Positions 1 to 8,604 are shown, numbered from the stretch's first letter. The stretch is DNA of 32,608 bases from Xanthomonas cassavae CFBP 4642 (GCF_000454545.1 NZ_CM002139.1:3747770-3780377), one strand, 5' to 3'. The notes: generated by a model from the sequence alone, not told the origin. Made by a program: numbers and translations.

Positions 1-42
1 AAGGAAGCCAATGATCTGTTCTTCGGAAAAACGCTTCTTCAC
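1..42 (-). CDS. IS3-family transposase OrfA, N-terminus only
   Basis: A GTG start at 42-40 opens the reading frame MKKRFSEEQIIGFL, which continues past the window edge. This is the highly conserved beginning of IS3-family (IS407-type) OrfA, the helix-turn-helix protein that joins OrfB by programmed frameshifting to make the transposase. The Shine-Dalgarno GAGGAG lies about seven bases upstream. Only 14 codons are visible, so the subgroup is from memory of the motif and intactness cannot be judged. Confidence 0.7.
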   Translation of the reverse strand, partial: MKKRFSEEQIIGFL

Positions 43-93
43 GTCCAATCTCCTCGGGGTAGGGAATTGGACTCCAAACTAAGGCGCTACTCA
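1..93 (-). mobile_element. Edge of an IS3-family insertion sequence (partial)
   Basis: Read on the minus strand, this segment carries the start of an IS3-type OrfA, a Shine-Dalgarno GAGGAG ahead of it and about 50 bases of leader. The element runs off the left edge of the window. Its outer end probably lies at 93, where the minus strand reads TGAGTAGCGCC; IS3-family elements usually end in 5'-TG. The exact boundary is inferred, and no target duplication can be checked because the other end is outside the window. Confidence 0.65.
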
Positions 94-2724
94 AACTTGG
101 GGGGACGTCGCAACGAGCTCTTTGATATCCAGACGAATTCTGGCTCCCGACAATTCCTGAAGCGCATCCAGCAAACTTCTTCGTCCAAGTGACGTCACTT
201 CCACGCGTTGTCCGAAACGATTGGGCATAAACGGACCGCGCGCGCTCACAACCACTGTGCCAAGTAAGGGAGCGGGCGCGGAAGAAGCATCCACCTCGGC
301 AAGTACAAGCAAATGCGGTATGTTGTTGCTTGGTGCTTCCATCTCAGACAGCACTGACGCCCCCCATCGCTCCAGACGTCTCGTAAGCGCATCCTTCCAT
401 TCGGGAATCGCGCAGCGCAAGTCCACATTGAGATTGGATAAAGGCAACGGTGTGGCTCTCGCCACTTGGTTTGGATCTTTCTTAAAAGGAATCTCTACGC
501 TAAAACGGCTTCCAGCACCGGGCTCACTGAGTACGCTGATACGCCCATCCATCAGCTCCGTTAGCTTGCGACACAAGAACAGCCCCAGCCCCGTGCCGCC
601 GTAACGATGAGTAATGCTTTCGTCGGCCTGCGTCAACGGATTGAATATAGACGACTGCACAGCATGCGATATGCCGATGCCGGTGTCAGCGACCTCAAAG
701 CGTGCCCAAACAACATTATCGTCCTGCGACAAACAGCGCGCAGTCAGGGTGATCTCTCCATTATCAGTGAACTTGGCTGCATTGCCAAGCAAATTCTGCA
801 ATATCTGTGCTAAACGCTGCGCATCTCCTTGAACAATCATGTCTAAATCAGGCTCAGTGACGCAGTAAAAACCAACTCGCTTTTGCAATATAGCGGCACA
901 AAAGTTACGCGCACAACTTTCAACTATATCATTTGGTATCATTTTCGTAGGGTATATATGAAGTGCGTTCGCCTCCAGCTTGGCTTGATCGAGGAGATCG
1001 TTGACCAAACCGAGCAGCGAGTCGAACGAGCACTTAATCATTTCAACCCATTCACGTTGTTGATAGTCCAGATCGCTAACACAAAGCAACTCCAGATGCC
1101 CTATTGCCCCATGTAGAGGCGTACGAATCTCATGACTTGCAATCGCTAAAAACATTGACTTAGCGCGATTTGCCCGGTCAGCAGCCTCTCTGGCTTGAAT
1201 CAAAATTCTTTCACTTTCCTTTCTTTCATTAAGGTCTATCATTCCATAGATAATGACATCCAGACCCTTGAACCGCGACGGACAGGACACGACGCCTATA
1301 TAGCTAGAATTGCCATTACCCATATCCCACTCAACTTCAGTAATGGAATTTATCGTCCCAGATTCTATGTCGCGAAGGCGAGTAAAATCCTCATAAAATC
1401 TCACGTCTTGCTCGTCACTTGTTAACCCCAACATCTTCTTGGCCACGTCATTATGCAGAACGATTTCCTGTGTTTGATGTGAATAAACTCCAATTCCGAT
1501 AGGCAGTGTATCCACAATTGCCTTACCAAAATTTTGCGACTCAAGAACATGCCCTGCACTATCCAGTAATGGTCGTGCAACATAGAGTTCAAGATACAGA
1601 ACTACGAGCCATAGAAACGCTAGAATTATAATGCAGGCCGCGGCTCCAAGCATAAAATCCAACCGAAGGCCACGAAAAATATCCCCCCAAGTATATACAC
1701 TGACCGCCACCCACTCCGGACCGGATATACGCTGAGTTATAATAAAAACCCCGTTAACAAATTCAAATTTCTGCGCATTTTCCGCCTTATTCAAGAAAGC
1801 CCTGGCACCATTCAATCGCTCGATTAAGAACTGATCTCGCGACGAAAGCGGCCGGACATGCATATAAGTTCGAACATTCTTGCTGAATAAGAAAAATCCG
1901 GGCACACGCGTGTGCTCGACAAATAGTTGACTGAACTGACTATCTGGAACAGCCAGCGACATGGTCAGAAAACGCGTCCCATATCTATACATCGGAACGA
2001 CCAATCTCGACATAAAGCATCGACTGTAGCGACAGTCAGCCGGCATCCATATAGGCGTCTGATTATTGGCCAAACCGCCGGGCGACCTGGCCACCCCTTT
2101 TTCCGCGAGCGCAATACGTTCATTCACATAATTACGTACGGACCCGCGCCGCATATTATTTATTACAGCTTCAGGCGGCAGTGGTGACGAGGCAAAAAAA
2201 TCGCCATTTTTGGAATAAAAATATCCATACAAACTCACGCCGACATTTTCATTGACTGATAAAATCGTAGACCAATCACGCAAAATCCGAAGATTCTCCG
2301 CGAGTATTGCCTGATCTTTGGGCTGATAGAGTTCGGTAGCGAGCAGGAACGGAGTCTTGGTAAGACCCACATCTGTAACCGTTACGCCGTTACCGGCTGC
2401 AAGTGCTTTAGCGTATTTCTGGGCCGGAACAACGTCGCCATCTCGGATGGCATAAGTATTCATATAGAGATTTGCAGACTGCTTGATCGTCTCAGAAAAC
2501 TTCACGACTTGCTCCTGTATGCGCTCTCTATCGTTAGCAAATTGCAGGGAACGACGGTCGTGATATTTCCTGATTGCCGCTTCTTCAAAAGAAATGGCAA
2601 TTATAAAAATAGCAATCGACAACGCGGAAATAGACAGATAGAGAACTCTGCGATAATGCCGCCTTGTTCTCTTTAATAATTTTATCGGCAAACGCCCTCT
2701 CCCAGTCATTAACCAAGCCGTCAC
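91..2724 (-). CDS. BvgS/EvgS-like sensor histidine kinase, truncated at the C-terminus by an IS
   Basis: An inner-membrane sensor kinase of 877 residues. It has a first membrane helix at about 27-47, a periplasmic sensor region at about 50-355, a second helix at about 357-380 and a PAS-like linker at about 395-505. HisKA follows with His531 in HEIRTP, then a HATPase with N-box 644-651, DTGIGI at 680-685 and GGTGLGL at 709-715. Residues 763-860 look like a degenerate receiver. Full-length hybrid kinases of this type continue into a true receiver and often an HPt domain. Here the stop falls at the IS junction, so phosphorelay output is probably lost unless a separate HPt protein serves it. The start is GTG at 2724, with an ATG alternative at 2709; neither has a strong ribosome site. 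The gene is AT-rich and lies beside fimbrial remnants, which it may once have regulated (inference). Confidence 0.85.
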   Translation of the reverse strand: MTAWLMTGRGRLPIKLLKRTRRHYRRVLYLSISALSIAIFIIAISFEEAAIRKYHDRRSLQFANDRERIQEQVVKFSETIKQSANLYMNTYAIRDGDVVPAQKYAKALAAGNGVTVTDVGLTKTPFLLATELYQPKDQAILAENLRILRDWSTILSVNENVGVSLYGYFYSKNGDFFASSPLPPEAVINNMRRGSVRNYVNERIALAEKGVARSPGGLANNQTPIWMPADCRYSRCFMSRLVVPMYRYGTRFLTMSLAVPDSQFSQLFVEHTRVPGFFLFSKNVRTYMHVRPLSSRDQFLIERLNGARAFLNKAENAQKFEFVNGVFIITQRISGPEWVAVSVYTWGDIFRGLRLDFMLGAAACIIILAFLWLVVLYLELYVARPLLDSAGHVLESQNFGKAIVDTLPIGIGVYSHQTQEIVLHNDVAKKMLGLTSDEQDVRFYEDFTRLRDIESGTINSITEVEWDMGNGNSSYIGVVSCPSRFKGLDVIIYGMIDLNERKESERILIQAREAADRANRAKSMFLAIASHEIRTPLHGAIGHLELLCVSDLDYQQREWVEMIKCSFDSLLGLVNDLLDQAKLEANALHIYPTKMIPNDIVESCARNFCAAILQKRVGFYCVTEPDLDMIVQGDAQRLAQILQNLLGNAAKFTDNGEITLTARCLSQDDNVVWARFEVADTGIGISHAVQSSIFNPLTQADESITHRYGGTGLGLFLCRKLTELMDGRISVLSEPGAGSRFSVEIPFKKDPNQVARATPLPLSNLNVDLRCAIPEWKDALTRRLERWGASVLSEMEAPSNNIPHLLVLAEVDASSAPAPLLGTVVVSARGPFMPNRFGQRVEVTSLGRRSLLDALQELSGARIRLDIKELVATSPQV

Positions 2725-2746
2725 ATTTACACAGGATGCCGCGGCC

Positions 2747-3483
2747 TTGACAAGGGTCTATGCACCTACTCCTGCACACATTAGGCGACCACCCATAGCC
2801 AAATGGGGCGTAGCCCATAGCCGCTTCATTGGCCACAACCGACTCTTTCTTGGAGCAATTGCCGGCGGCATCAGCGTAGGCGGCACACGAATCGTTTATC
2901 CCGCCGAGGCTAAGCTGCAAAGTGTCTCAGTCAGCAACACATCTTCCGATGCTACTTTTCTCGTGCTATGGTAGATAGAGGATACGGATAGAAAAAAGTC
3001 ATAACTTCATAGTAACCCCGCCACTATATAGTGCTGGACCTAGCAACGAGAATACCGTGCATTTGATGTACGTCGGGCCACAGCCTGCTGCTGATCGCGA
3101 GAAAATTTACTATCTCAATGCAAAAGCTATTCCCTCAGTGGATGAAAAGTCTGCAGTCACATAACATGCTACTGATCGCTACCGTGACTCGCCTGAAACT
3201 ATTCCTTCATTCGCGCTGCTTGAAACCCCCAATTGACCAAGCGCCGGATCAGTTGACATTCAGCCAGCACAATAGTCAACTAATCATCAAGAATCCAACA
3301 CCTTATTATCTAACTCTCTGCGGTCTGCAGGCGGGCTCCAACACGCTAACGAACGTAACGGTTTCACCGTTTGATCAGGTTACCGAGACGATCAGCAATG
3401 CAGGAATCTCATCGATTAGTTATCGCACCATTAATGATTTTGGCGGCACCACTCCCCAGATCATTAAGACCATAACCCGCTAG
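2747..3483 (+). pseudogene. Periplasmic fimbrial chaperone (PapD/FimC family), broken
   Basis: Three consecutive reading frames together spell a pilus chaperone. Frame 2 (to 2974) gives GGTRIVYPAEAKLQSVSVSN and ends LVLW at a TAG, where the family normally reads on. Frame 3 (about 3000-3110) gives HNFIVTPPLYSAGPSN and then DREKIYYLNAKAIP. Frame 1 (to 3483) gives NMLLIATVTRLKLFLHSR and NPTPYYLTLCGLQAG. These match the family's conserved blocks in order: VTPPL, LNAKAIP, the R-K-LF strand and NPTPYY. The damage is one in-frame stop at 2972-2974, a frameshift near an A6 tract (2992-2997) and another near 3105-3118. An N-terminal hydrophobic stretch suggests a former signal peptide, but the original start is unclear. 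It cannot make a functional chaperone without suppression. Confidence 0.85.
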
Positions 3484-3490
3484 CAGTATT

Positions 3491-3816
3491 ATGAAAGCGT
3501 TCTCGCGACCAATCAGGAGCATTTTTTTCTATTTATGGCAACAATTTCGTTTACTTGCTCCGCAGACGATGAATTATGGTTTAACCCGTCATTCATCTCA
3601 AACGATCCCAAAGCGGTGGCAGACATGTCACGTTTCCAGCACGCTGGTCTGCAGGCTCCAGGTACTTATCAGGTCGATGTATGGCTGAATCAGAGGCATA
3701 TCGATACCCGGGGAGTACGCCTCATCGCTCTGCCAGTGGATACGCCCGAACACAATAGTGCCGCAACGTTAAATACCTCATGCAAGCCAGATTCAGCACG
3801 CGCAGGTATCGCATAG
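3491..3816 (+). pseudogene. Outer-membrane fimbrial usher (FimD/PapC family), N-terminal remnant
   Basis: An ATG at 3491 opens a signal-peptide-like start (MKAFSRPIRSIFFYLW) in frame 2. At a T7 tract (about 3522-3528) the homology moves to frame 1 and reads DDELWFNPSFISNDPKAVAD, then MSRFQHAGLQAPGTYQVDVW. The pattern FNPxFL...ADxSRFxxG...PPGTYxVDIYLN is the chaperone-binding N-domain of ushers. The frame stops at 3816 after about 90 residues, against roughly 800 in intact ushers, so the pore, plug and C-terminal domains are missing. It follows the chaperone remnant directly, as in a normal chaperone-usher operon. Together they are the relic of one fimbrial operon. Confidence 0.85.
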
Positions 3817-4259
3817 GGTTTAAAGACTAACGGAGACATTTACATGAACCACGATAGTGCCGGCTGCCTTTCCGATGACCCTACGCCGCATCCGTTGACT
3901 TTTTGCATTTAGGCGGGCGTGAATGACGCTTATGAAATTCCTCATGCAGGAGCATGGGTAACGCAGTAAGAGAGCACCTTGAACGGCAAAGCGCGAATCG
4001 CCGTTGAGTAAGCTATTGAATCGCTCAGCGCAAAATCCCAAAAGGTCGCCATAACGGCGGATGTGGACTGTGCTCCATCGTTGTGATCTTTGCGCCGTTT
4101 CCGGCGCGTTCCCGGAGATTTACCCGGATTACAGGCGTACCGTCACCCACGAAGGCATCAACTTATTCCACTTTGGGTGTGCTCCCACCGTGCGACCTGC
4201 TTCAATTCGCGCTTCTTCATGGTCTGGCGCTTCCTATTCGCCGCTAGTCCCAATTGATG
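3817..4259 (+). other. Gene-free stretch, probably decayed fimbrial operon DNA
   Basis: No intact gene is visible. An ATG at 3844 has a fair ribosome site (GGAGA, eight to nine bases upstream) but the frame closes after 22 codons, followed by several stops in the same frame. This could be the start of a lost downstream fimbrial gene such as an adhesin, but I recognise no family motif. Base composition is similar to the fimbrial remnants. Confidence 0.4.
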
Positions 4260-4265
4260 TATAAT
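4260..4265 (+). promoter_or_regulatory. Candidate sigma-70 -10 box of the metallophosphoesterase gene
   Basis: TATAAT lies 20 bases before the ATG at 4285. The hexamer 17 bases upstream is TTCGCC (4237-4242), a weak match to TTGACA. The -10 is a perfect consensus in an AT-rich pocket, but the weak -35 and very short leader leave it as a candidate only. Confidence 0.45.
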
Positions 4266-4284
4266 TATTAATGGAAATAAATAT

Positions 4285-5808
4285 ATGATTGACTACAAGT
4301 ATCTTGCTGTCCCATTTTTGTTGCTCTCTGCATCCTGTTATGCGCAATCCTTGTCCGTGAATCGGAATATTGATTCCTTGCAAGCGAAGAGCGCGGGGGG
4401 ATTGAATGCTTTTGATGACCGGTCCACCGATGTGAACATCGTCAACAATATCGTGGCTCCGATGAGCGACTTGATTTTTGTCGATAAAGGAATTAATAGC
4501 GGCTGGGACAGCGGCATATGGAAGAGCACCCCACCTATGACTATTTTGTTTCCATATGGCACAGGGAAAATGGGTACCACCTCGAATGCTTGGCTTCACG
4601 GAGCCGGGGGGTGGGTTAAATACAAGGTAAAGAATGATGGCACTATTCTAACGTTCAGCTGGGTTAATCCATACAAAGGAAGTAATGGTTATCATACCTC
4701 AGAGAGCAATGACGGCCTGTATTCCATCACGAGGAACGGCGGTAGCGGGAATAACGCTTCTGTCACCTTTTCCGTGAAAAGAAACGCGGTACCGCGACTC
4801 TTGAATTATTCCGCCGTCATCATGTCTGATCCTCAGCCGTGGAGATTAGGTGGACCGGGGGATCCCAACTCAGATAGTCAAAATGGCTCGTCGTGGCGGG
4901 ATATAAATCATAAAACCTTTAATTCCATTTTATCACTTCCCAATGTTGAATTCGCCATTGTCAACGGCGACCTGACTGAGTATGGGAGGAAGAAGCAGTA
5001 TGATGATTATTCAACGATATACCATTCATCAAGCATATTTATTACTGAGGGACTGGGAAATCATGACTATGCTAATAATGTTGGAAGTTGCATGGCTCTG
5101 GGGTATGGTGTCAGTGAAAACGGTTGTGCTTTGAGCGCAGTGGAAAGGGAATACGATGCCATCCAAAACATTAAAAATAACATAGCTGAAATGCATGGCT
5201 CGGCTTTCAGTGCCGATGTATCTGAAACCACAGCTGTCGTAGGGGAAATGGTCGAGCAGACCTATAAGGGCAGCCTTGCGTACTCGTGGGATGTAGGTAA
5301 TATCCATTATATTCAGCTTCAAAATTTCCCAACTTACGCGGTGAATATGTCTTCGCCGGGGCATGCAGATGCCGAGATAAGAAGCTCACTGGAGTGGCTC
5401 TCAACTGACCTGGAAAGGGCAGACCTGCGGGGAAAGGCGACGGTTATCAACTTCCATGATGCCCGGCCTGCAAGTGACGATGGCGACTCAGCCTTCTTGA
5501 AGTCAGATAACCGGGCTGCGCTATCGAAATTCAAATCCATGATTACATCGCACAATGTCAAGGCCATTTTTGTCGGACATACCCATCAGCAGAATTACTG
5601 CCGCGCCAACGACGATGCAGTCTTTGGCAGTATCCCTGTATACACTTCGGGCGCGCTGTTTAATGGTGATTACTATGTGATCGATGTAAAGGGGGGCAGC
5701 ATCAATGTTAAGGCCTATAACGGTGCTTCGGGACGACCTGTTGTAGTGAAGGATTTGGGCATTGTCGGAAGTGCCGCGCCGCAGTGGCCCACATGCAGTA
5801 ACCTATAG
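4285..5808 (+). CDS. Secreted two-domain calcineurin-like metallophosphoesterase
   Basis: A 507-residue protein with a signal peptide (about 1-20, possible cleavage after SCYA). Residues about 55-165 form a separate domain with GWDSGIWKSTPP, WVNPYKGSNGY and GGSGNNASVTFSV. This resembles small membrane- or lipid-binding beta-sandwich proteins (aegerolysin/ET79-like), a resemblance judged by eye. The C-terminal half is a calcineurin-type phosphoesterase: D182-P-Q184, GD at 228-229, GNHD at 258-261, His391 and GHTH at 431-434. Gln184 stands where many relatives have His, so one metal site may differ. The substrate is unknown. The gene is AT-rich compared with the chemotaxis operon, lies beside decayed genes and an IS, and is probably horizontally acquired. 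It has its own promoter candidate and no operon partner. Confidence 0.85.
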   Translation: MIDYKYLAVPFLLLSASCYAQSLSVNRNIDSLQAKSAGGLNAFDDRSTDVNIVNNIVAPMSDLIFVDKGINSGWDSGIWKSTPPMTILFPYGTGKMGTTSNAWLHGAGGWVKYKVKNDGTILTFSWVNPYKGSNGYHTSESNDGLYSITRNGGSGNNASVTFSVKRNAVPRLLNYSAVIMSDPQPWRLGGPGDPNSDSQNGSSWRDINHKTFNSILSLPNVEFAIVNGDLTEYGRKKQYDDYSTIYHSSSIFITEGLGNHDYANNVGSCMALGYGVSENGCALSAVEREYDAIQNIKNNIAEMHGSAFSADVSETTAVVGEMVEQTYKGSLAYSWDVGNIHYIQLQNFPTYAVNMSSPGHADAEIRSSLEWLSTDLERADLRGKATVINFHDARPASDDGDSAFLKSDNRAALSKFKSMITSHNVKAIFVGHTHQQNYCRANDDAVFGSIPVYTSGALFNGDYYVIDVKGGSINVKAYNGASGRPVVVKDLGIVGSAAPQWPTCSNL

Positions 5809-5921
5809 TTGGCCCGGTTCACATCGCTTTACCGTCAACAACTGCTCCGTCGCATCGCTTCCGCGCATCCGATGGACTCGTCATCCGCCAGCTAACTTTA
5901 TCGCCAATTAAATCCATTAGC

Positions 5922-5954
5922 AGCGGGCTGGGACATTCGCTTCCTGAGCCCGCT
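5922..5954 (+). terminator. Hairpin after the metallophosphoesterase gene
   Basis: AGCGGGCT (5922-5929) pairs perfectly with AGCCCGCT (5947-5954) around a 17-base loop. No T-tract follows, so it may be a weak or factor-assisted terminator, or an unrelated structure. Confidence 0.35.
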
Positions 5955-6026
5955 TGCGGAAAGCTGAACAGTTAATGCTCAGGCGGTGACGTGCTTCGCA
6001 AATCCGTCATCGCGCTGAATTTTGCC

Positions 6027-6052
6027 TAAATATTTCGATCGGGCGCCGATAC
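6027..6052 (+). promoter_or_regulatory. Sigma-28 (FliA)-type promoter candidate for the chemotaxis operon
   Basis: TAAA (6027-6030) and GCCGATAC (6045-6052) are separated by 14 bases. The enterobacterial FliA consensus is TAAA-N15-GCCGATAA, so the -10 element matches at seven of eight positions with a spacer one base shorter. It sits about 110 bases ahead of the first gene. It would place the chemosensory operon in the late flagellar regulon. Confidence 0.6.
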
Positions 6053-6161
6053 CTGCATAGACCGGCATGTCCGGCGTGCGCACATCGCCCACGCTGACCA
6101 CGCCACAGCGACCTTCCCCGCGTTACCGCGCACGCTGCGCACCGCATCGCTTGAGGCACCC

Positions 6162-6491
6162 ATGACCACCCTATCGTCCGATTTCCCCGCGCCGTTGACG
6201 CTTGCCCTGGAAGGCGAGATGACCATTCGCCGCGCTGCCGAACTCAAGCCGTTGCTGCAGCCGGCACTGGCGCACCCGGGCGGGTTGCATCTGGACCTGG
6301 GCGCGGTCAGCGAGATCGACACCACCGGGCTGCAGTTGCTGCTGGCCACCAAACAGGCGATCCAGGCCGATGGCCGGCCGTTTTCGCTCACCGATTCCAG
6401 CCGCGCCGTGGTCGATGTGATCGAACTGCTTGGCCTGCTCGAAGCCTTGTATCCGCATGCGGTTGCAAGCCTCGACGCATGCATTCACTAA
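6162..6491 (+). CDS. STAS-domain protein (anti-sigma factor antagonist-like)
   Basis: A 109-residue single-domain cytoplasmic protein. The core reads HLDLGAVSEIDTTGLQLLLA, matching the STAS pattern in which a Ser/Thr in D-[ST]-[ST]-G is the usual phosphorylation site (here within DTTG). It is the first gene of the chemotaxis operon, with ribosome site TTGAGG seven bases before the ATG, and its stop is 18 bases before cheA. STAS proteins often lead or accompany chemosensory clusters, but the partner is not clear: no anti-sigma kinase or PP2C phosphatase is encoded nearby. It may bind a component of the array or a distant anti-sigma factor (inference). Confidence 0.85.
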   Translation: MTTLSSDFPAPLTLALEGEMTIRRAAELKPLLQPALAHPGGLHLDLGAVSEIDTTGLQLLLATKQAIQADGRPFSLTDSSRAVVDVIELLGLLEALYPHAVASLDACIH

Positions 6492-6509
6492 CGGACCGGT
6501 GACGCGCGC

Positions 6510-8513
6510 ATGGACATGAACCAGCTGATGCAGACCTTCCTGGCCGAAAGCCGGGATCTGCTCGAGGACATGGAACGCCATCTGCTCGAAGCCGAGCGTG
6601 GCGAATCCTCGCCGGATGCGGTCAACGCGATCTTCCGCGGCGCGCATACCATCAAGGGCTCGGGCGGCCTGTTCGATCTGCCGCAGTTGGTGGGCTTTAC
6701 CCACGTGGTGGAGAGCGTGCTGGACCTGGTGCGCGATGAGGCGCTCACGTTGAGTTCGGAACTGATCGCGCTGCTGCTGGTGTGCTGCGACCATATCCAT
6801 GCCCTGGTGGAAACTGCGGCCGACCCCGGCCATGCCGATGCGGCGGCGCTGGCCGCCGAAGCCGAACCGCTGCTGGCGCAATTGCAGACATACCTGCAAG
6901 GCAGCGGCTGTGGCGTCACCGCGACCGTCGCGCAACACGGTACACCGGAAAAACAGAGCGGATACTGGCGCATCGACCTGACGCTGTTCGCCGATGCGCT
7001 GCGCTTCGGCAATTCCCCGCTCAAGCTGATCCGCAACCTGCGCAGCCTGGGCTCGGTGGAATCGATCAGCACCGACTACAGCCAGCTGCCCGCCTTCGAA
7101 GAGCTCGATCCGGAGGCCAGCTATCTCGGCTTCCAGATCCTGCTGCGCAGCGATGCCGATCGCGCCGCCATCGACGACGTGTTCGAGTTCGTGCGCGACG
7201 ATTGCGCGCTGGCGATCACCGCCGTGCCGGCCCCGACTGACGCGGCGGCCGTGTTGGTCAGCGCGCCGGGGGCGCCTGCACCGGCCAGCGCACTCGCCGC
7301 GGTACCGGCCGCCACGCCGCCGCGCGCAGCAACCGATGCCGGCGCACGCGGCGGCGCCGACGCGCGCTCGATCCGCGTGGATGCCGACAAGCTCGATCGC
7401 ATGATCGACTTGGTGGGCGAACTCATCATTGCCGTGGCCAGCACCAATGCCAACGCGCAGCGCAGCGGCGATGCGCAGTTGCTGGAATCGGCATCGATCC
7501 TGGCCGGGCTGGTGGAAGAGGTGCGCGAAAGCGCGCTGCAGCTGCGCATGGTCAAGATCGGTGGCACCTTCAGCCGCTTCCAGCGCGTGGTGCACGATGT
7601 GGCACGCGAACTGGGCAAGGACATCGCCCTGGTGGTCGCCGGCGAAGACACCGAGCTGGACAAATCGGTGGTGGAAAAGATCGGCGACCCGCTCACCCAT
7701 CTGGTGCGCAACGCGATGGACCACGGCATCGAACCGGCCGAGGTGCGCGTGGCGCGCGGCAAGCCCGCGCGCGGCACCGTGGGGCTGAACGCCTATCACG
7801 ACTCCGGCAGCATCGTCATCCAGATCACCGACGATGGTGGCGGCCTGAATCGCGACAAGATCCTGGCCAAGGCGCTGGAACGCGGCCTGGTCGAACCCGG
7901 CCGCCAGCTCAGCGACCGCGAGGTGTTCGCCATGATCTTCGAGCCGGGCTTTTCCACTGCCGAAAAGGTCACCAACCTGTCCGGCCGCGGCGTCGGCATG
8001 GACGTGGTCAAGCGCAACATCACCGCGCTGCGCGGCACGGTCGAGATCGACAGCACCGCCGGGCTGGGCACCACCATTTCGGTGCGCCTGCCGCTGACGC
8101 TGGCGATCATCAATGGCTTCCAGGTCGGCGTCGGCAAGTCGGTGTTCGTGGTACCGCTAGATATGGTGGAAGAGTGCGTGGAGTTCACGCCCGACTACGC
8201 CAGCGACTACATCGATCTGCGCGGCCGGGTACTGCCGTATGTGCGCCTGCGCGAGTTGTTCGCGCTCGGCGGCAAGACGCCGGCGCGCGAAAGCATCGTG
8301 GTGATCCGCCAGGGTGCGCAGCGTTTCGGCCTGGTCGTGGATACCTTGCTGGGCGAATGGCAGACCGTGATCAAGCCGTTGTCCAAGGTGTTCGCCCAGG
8401 TCAAGGGCATCAGTGGCTCGAGCATCCTGGGCAGCGGCGATGTCGCGCTGATCCTGGATGTGCCCAGCCTGGTCCAGCAGTTGCATCCGCAGCAGGACGC
8501 GCTGGCCGCCTGA
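6510..8513 (+). CDS. cheA: Chemotaxis histidine kinase CheA
   Basis: A 667-residue CheA with the full domain order. The HPt domain has His46 in AHTIKGSGG. A P2-like domain spans about 152-236, followed by an Ala/Pro-rich linker (about 240-283). The dimerisation helices begin at about 286. The ATPase has N-box HLVRNAMDHGIEP (397-409), DDGGGL (441-446) and GRGVGMD (492-498). The CheW-like P5 domain starts at about 533. It autophosphorylates under receptor control and passes phosphate to receiver proteins. The start could be 6510 or the ATG at 6516. All catalytic motifs look intact. The operon has no cheY, so its targets here are CheB and probably the REC-EAL protein. Confidence 0.97.
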   Translation: MDMNQLMQTFLAESRDLLEDMERHLLEAERGESSPDAVNAIFRGAHTIKGSGGLFDLPQLVGFTHVVESVLDLVRDEALTLSSELIALLLVCCDHIHALVETAADPGHADAAALAAEAEPLLAQLQTYLQGSGCGVTATVAQHGTPEKQSGYWRIDLTLFADALRFGNSPLKLIRNLRSLGSVESISTDYSQLPAFEELDPEASYLGFQILLRSDADRAAIDDVFEFVRDDCALAITAVPAPTDAAAVLVSAPGAPAPASALAAVPAATPPRAATDAGARGGADARSIRVDADKLDRMIDLVGELIIAVASTNANAQRSGDAQLLESASILAGLVEEVRESALQLRMVKIGGTFSRFQRVVHDVARELGKDIALVVAGEDTELDKSVVEKIGDPLTHLVRNAMDHGIEPAEVRVARGKPARGTVGLNAYHDSGSIVIQITDDGGGLNRDKILAKALERGLVEPGRQLSDREVFAMIFEPGFSTAEKVTNLSGRGVGMDVVKRNITALRGTVEIDSTAGLGTTISVRLPLTLAIINGFQVGVGKSVFVVPLDMVEECVEFTPDYASDYIDLRGRVLPYVRLRELFALGGKTPARESIVVIRQGAQRFGLVVDTLLGEWQTVIKPLSKVFAQVKGISGSSILGSGDVALILDVPSLVQQLHPQQDALAA

Positions 8514-8604
8514 GCCCCGCGCTACCACTGCAAAAACGCCGGCGTCATCGTTCGCCAACCGCATCGTCCGTTTCGTTGTTCCCTGACCCCAGGAAGCTAC
8601 CGCC

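Larger units (their letters stand above)
5809..6161. other. Intergenic region between the island and the chemotaxis operon
   Basis: No gene is visible. It contains a hairpin about 115 bases after the metallophosphoesterase stop (5922-5954) and a sigma-28-type promoter candidate (6027-6052). Base composition changes here from the AT-richer island to the GC-rich chemotaxis operon. Confidence 0.6.

Noticed and set aside
3820..4041. A 73-codon minus-strand frame in the decayed fimbrial region
   Set aside because: No motif or clear ribosome site, and it lies in degraded DNA.
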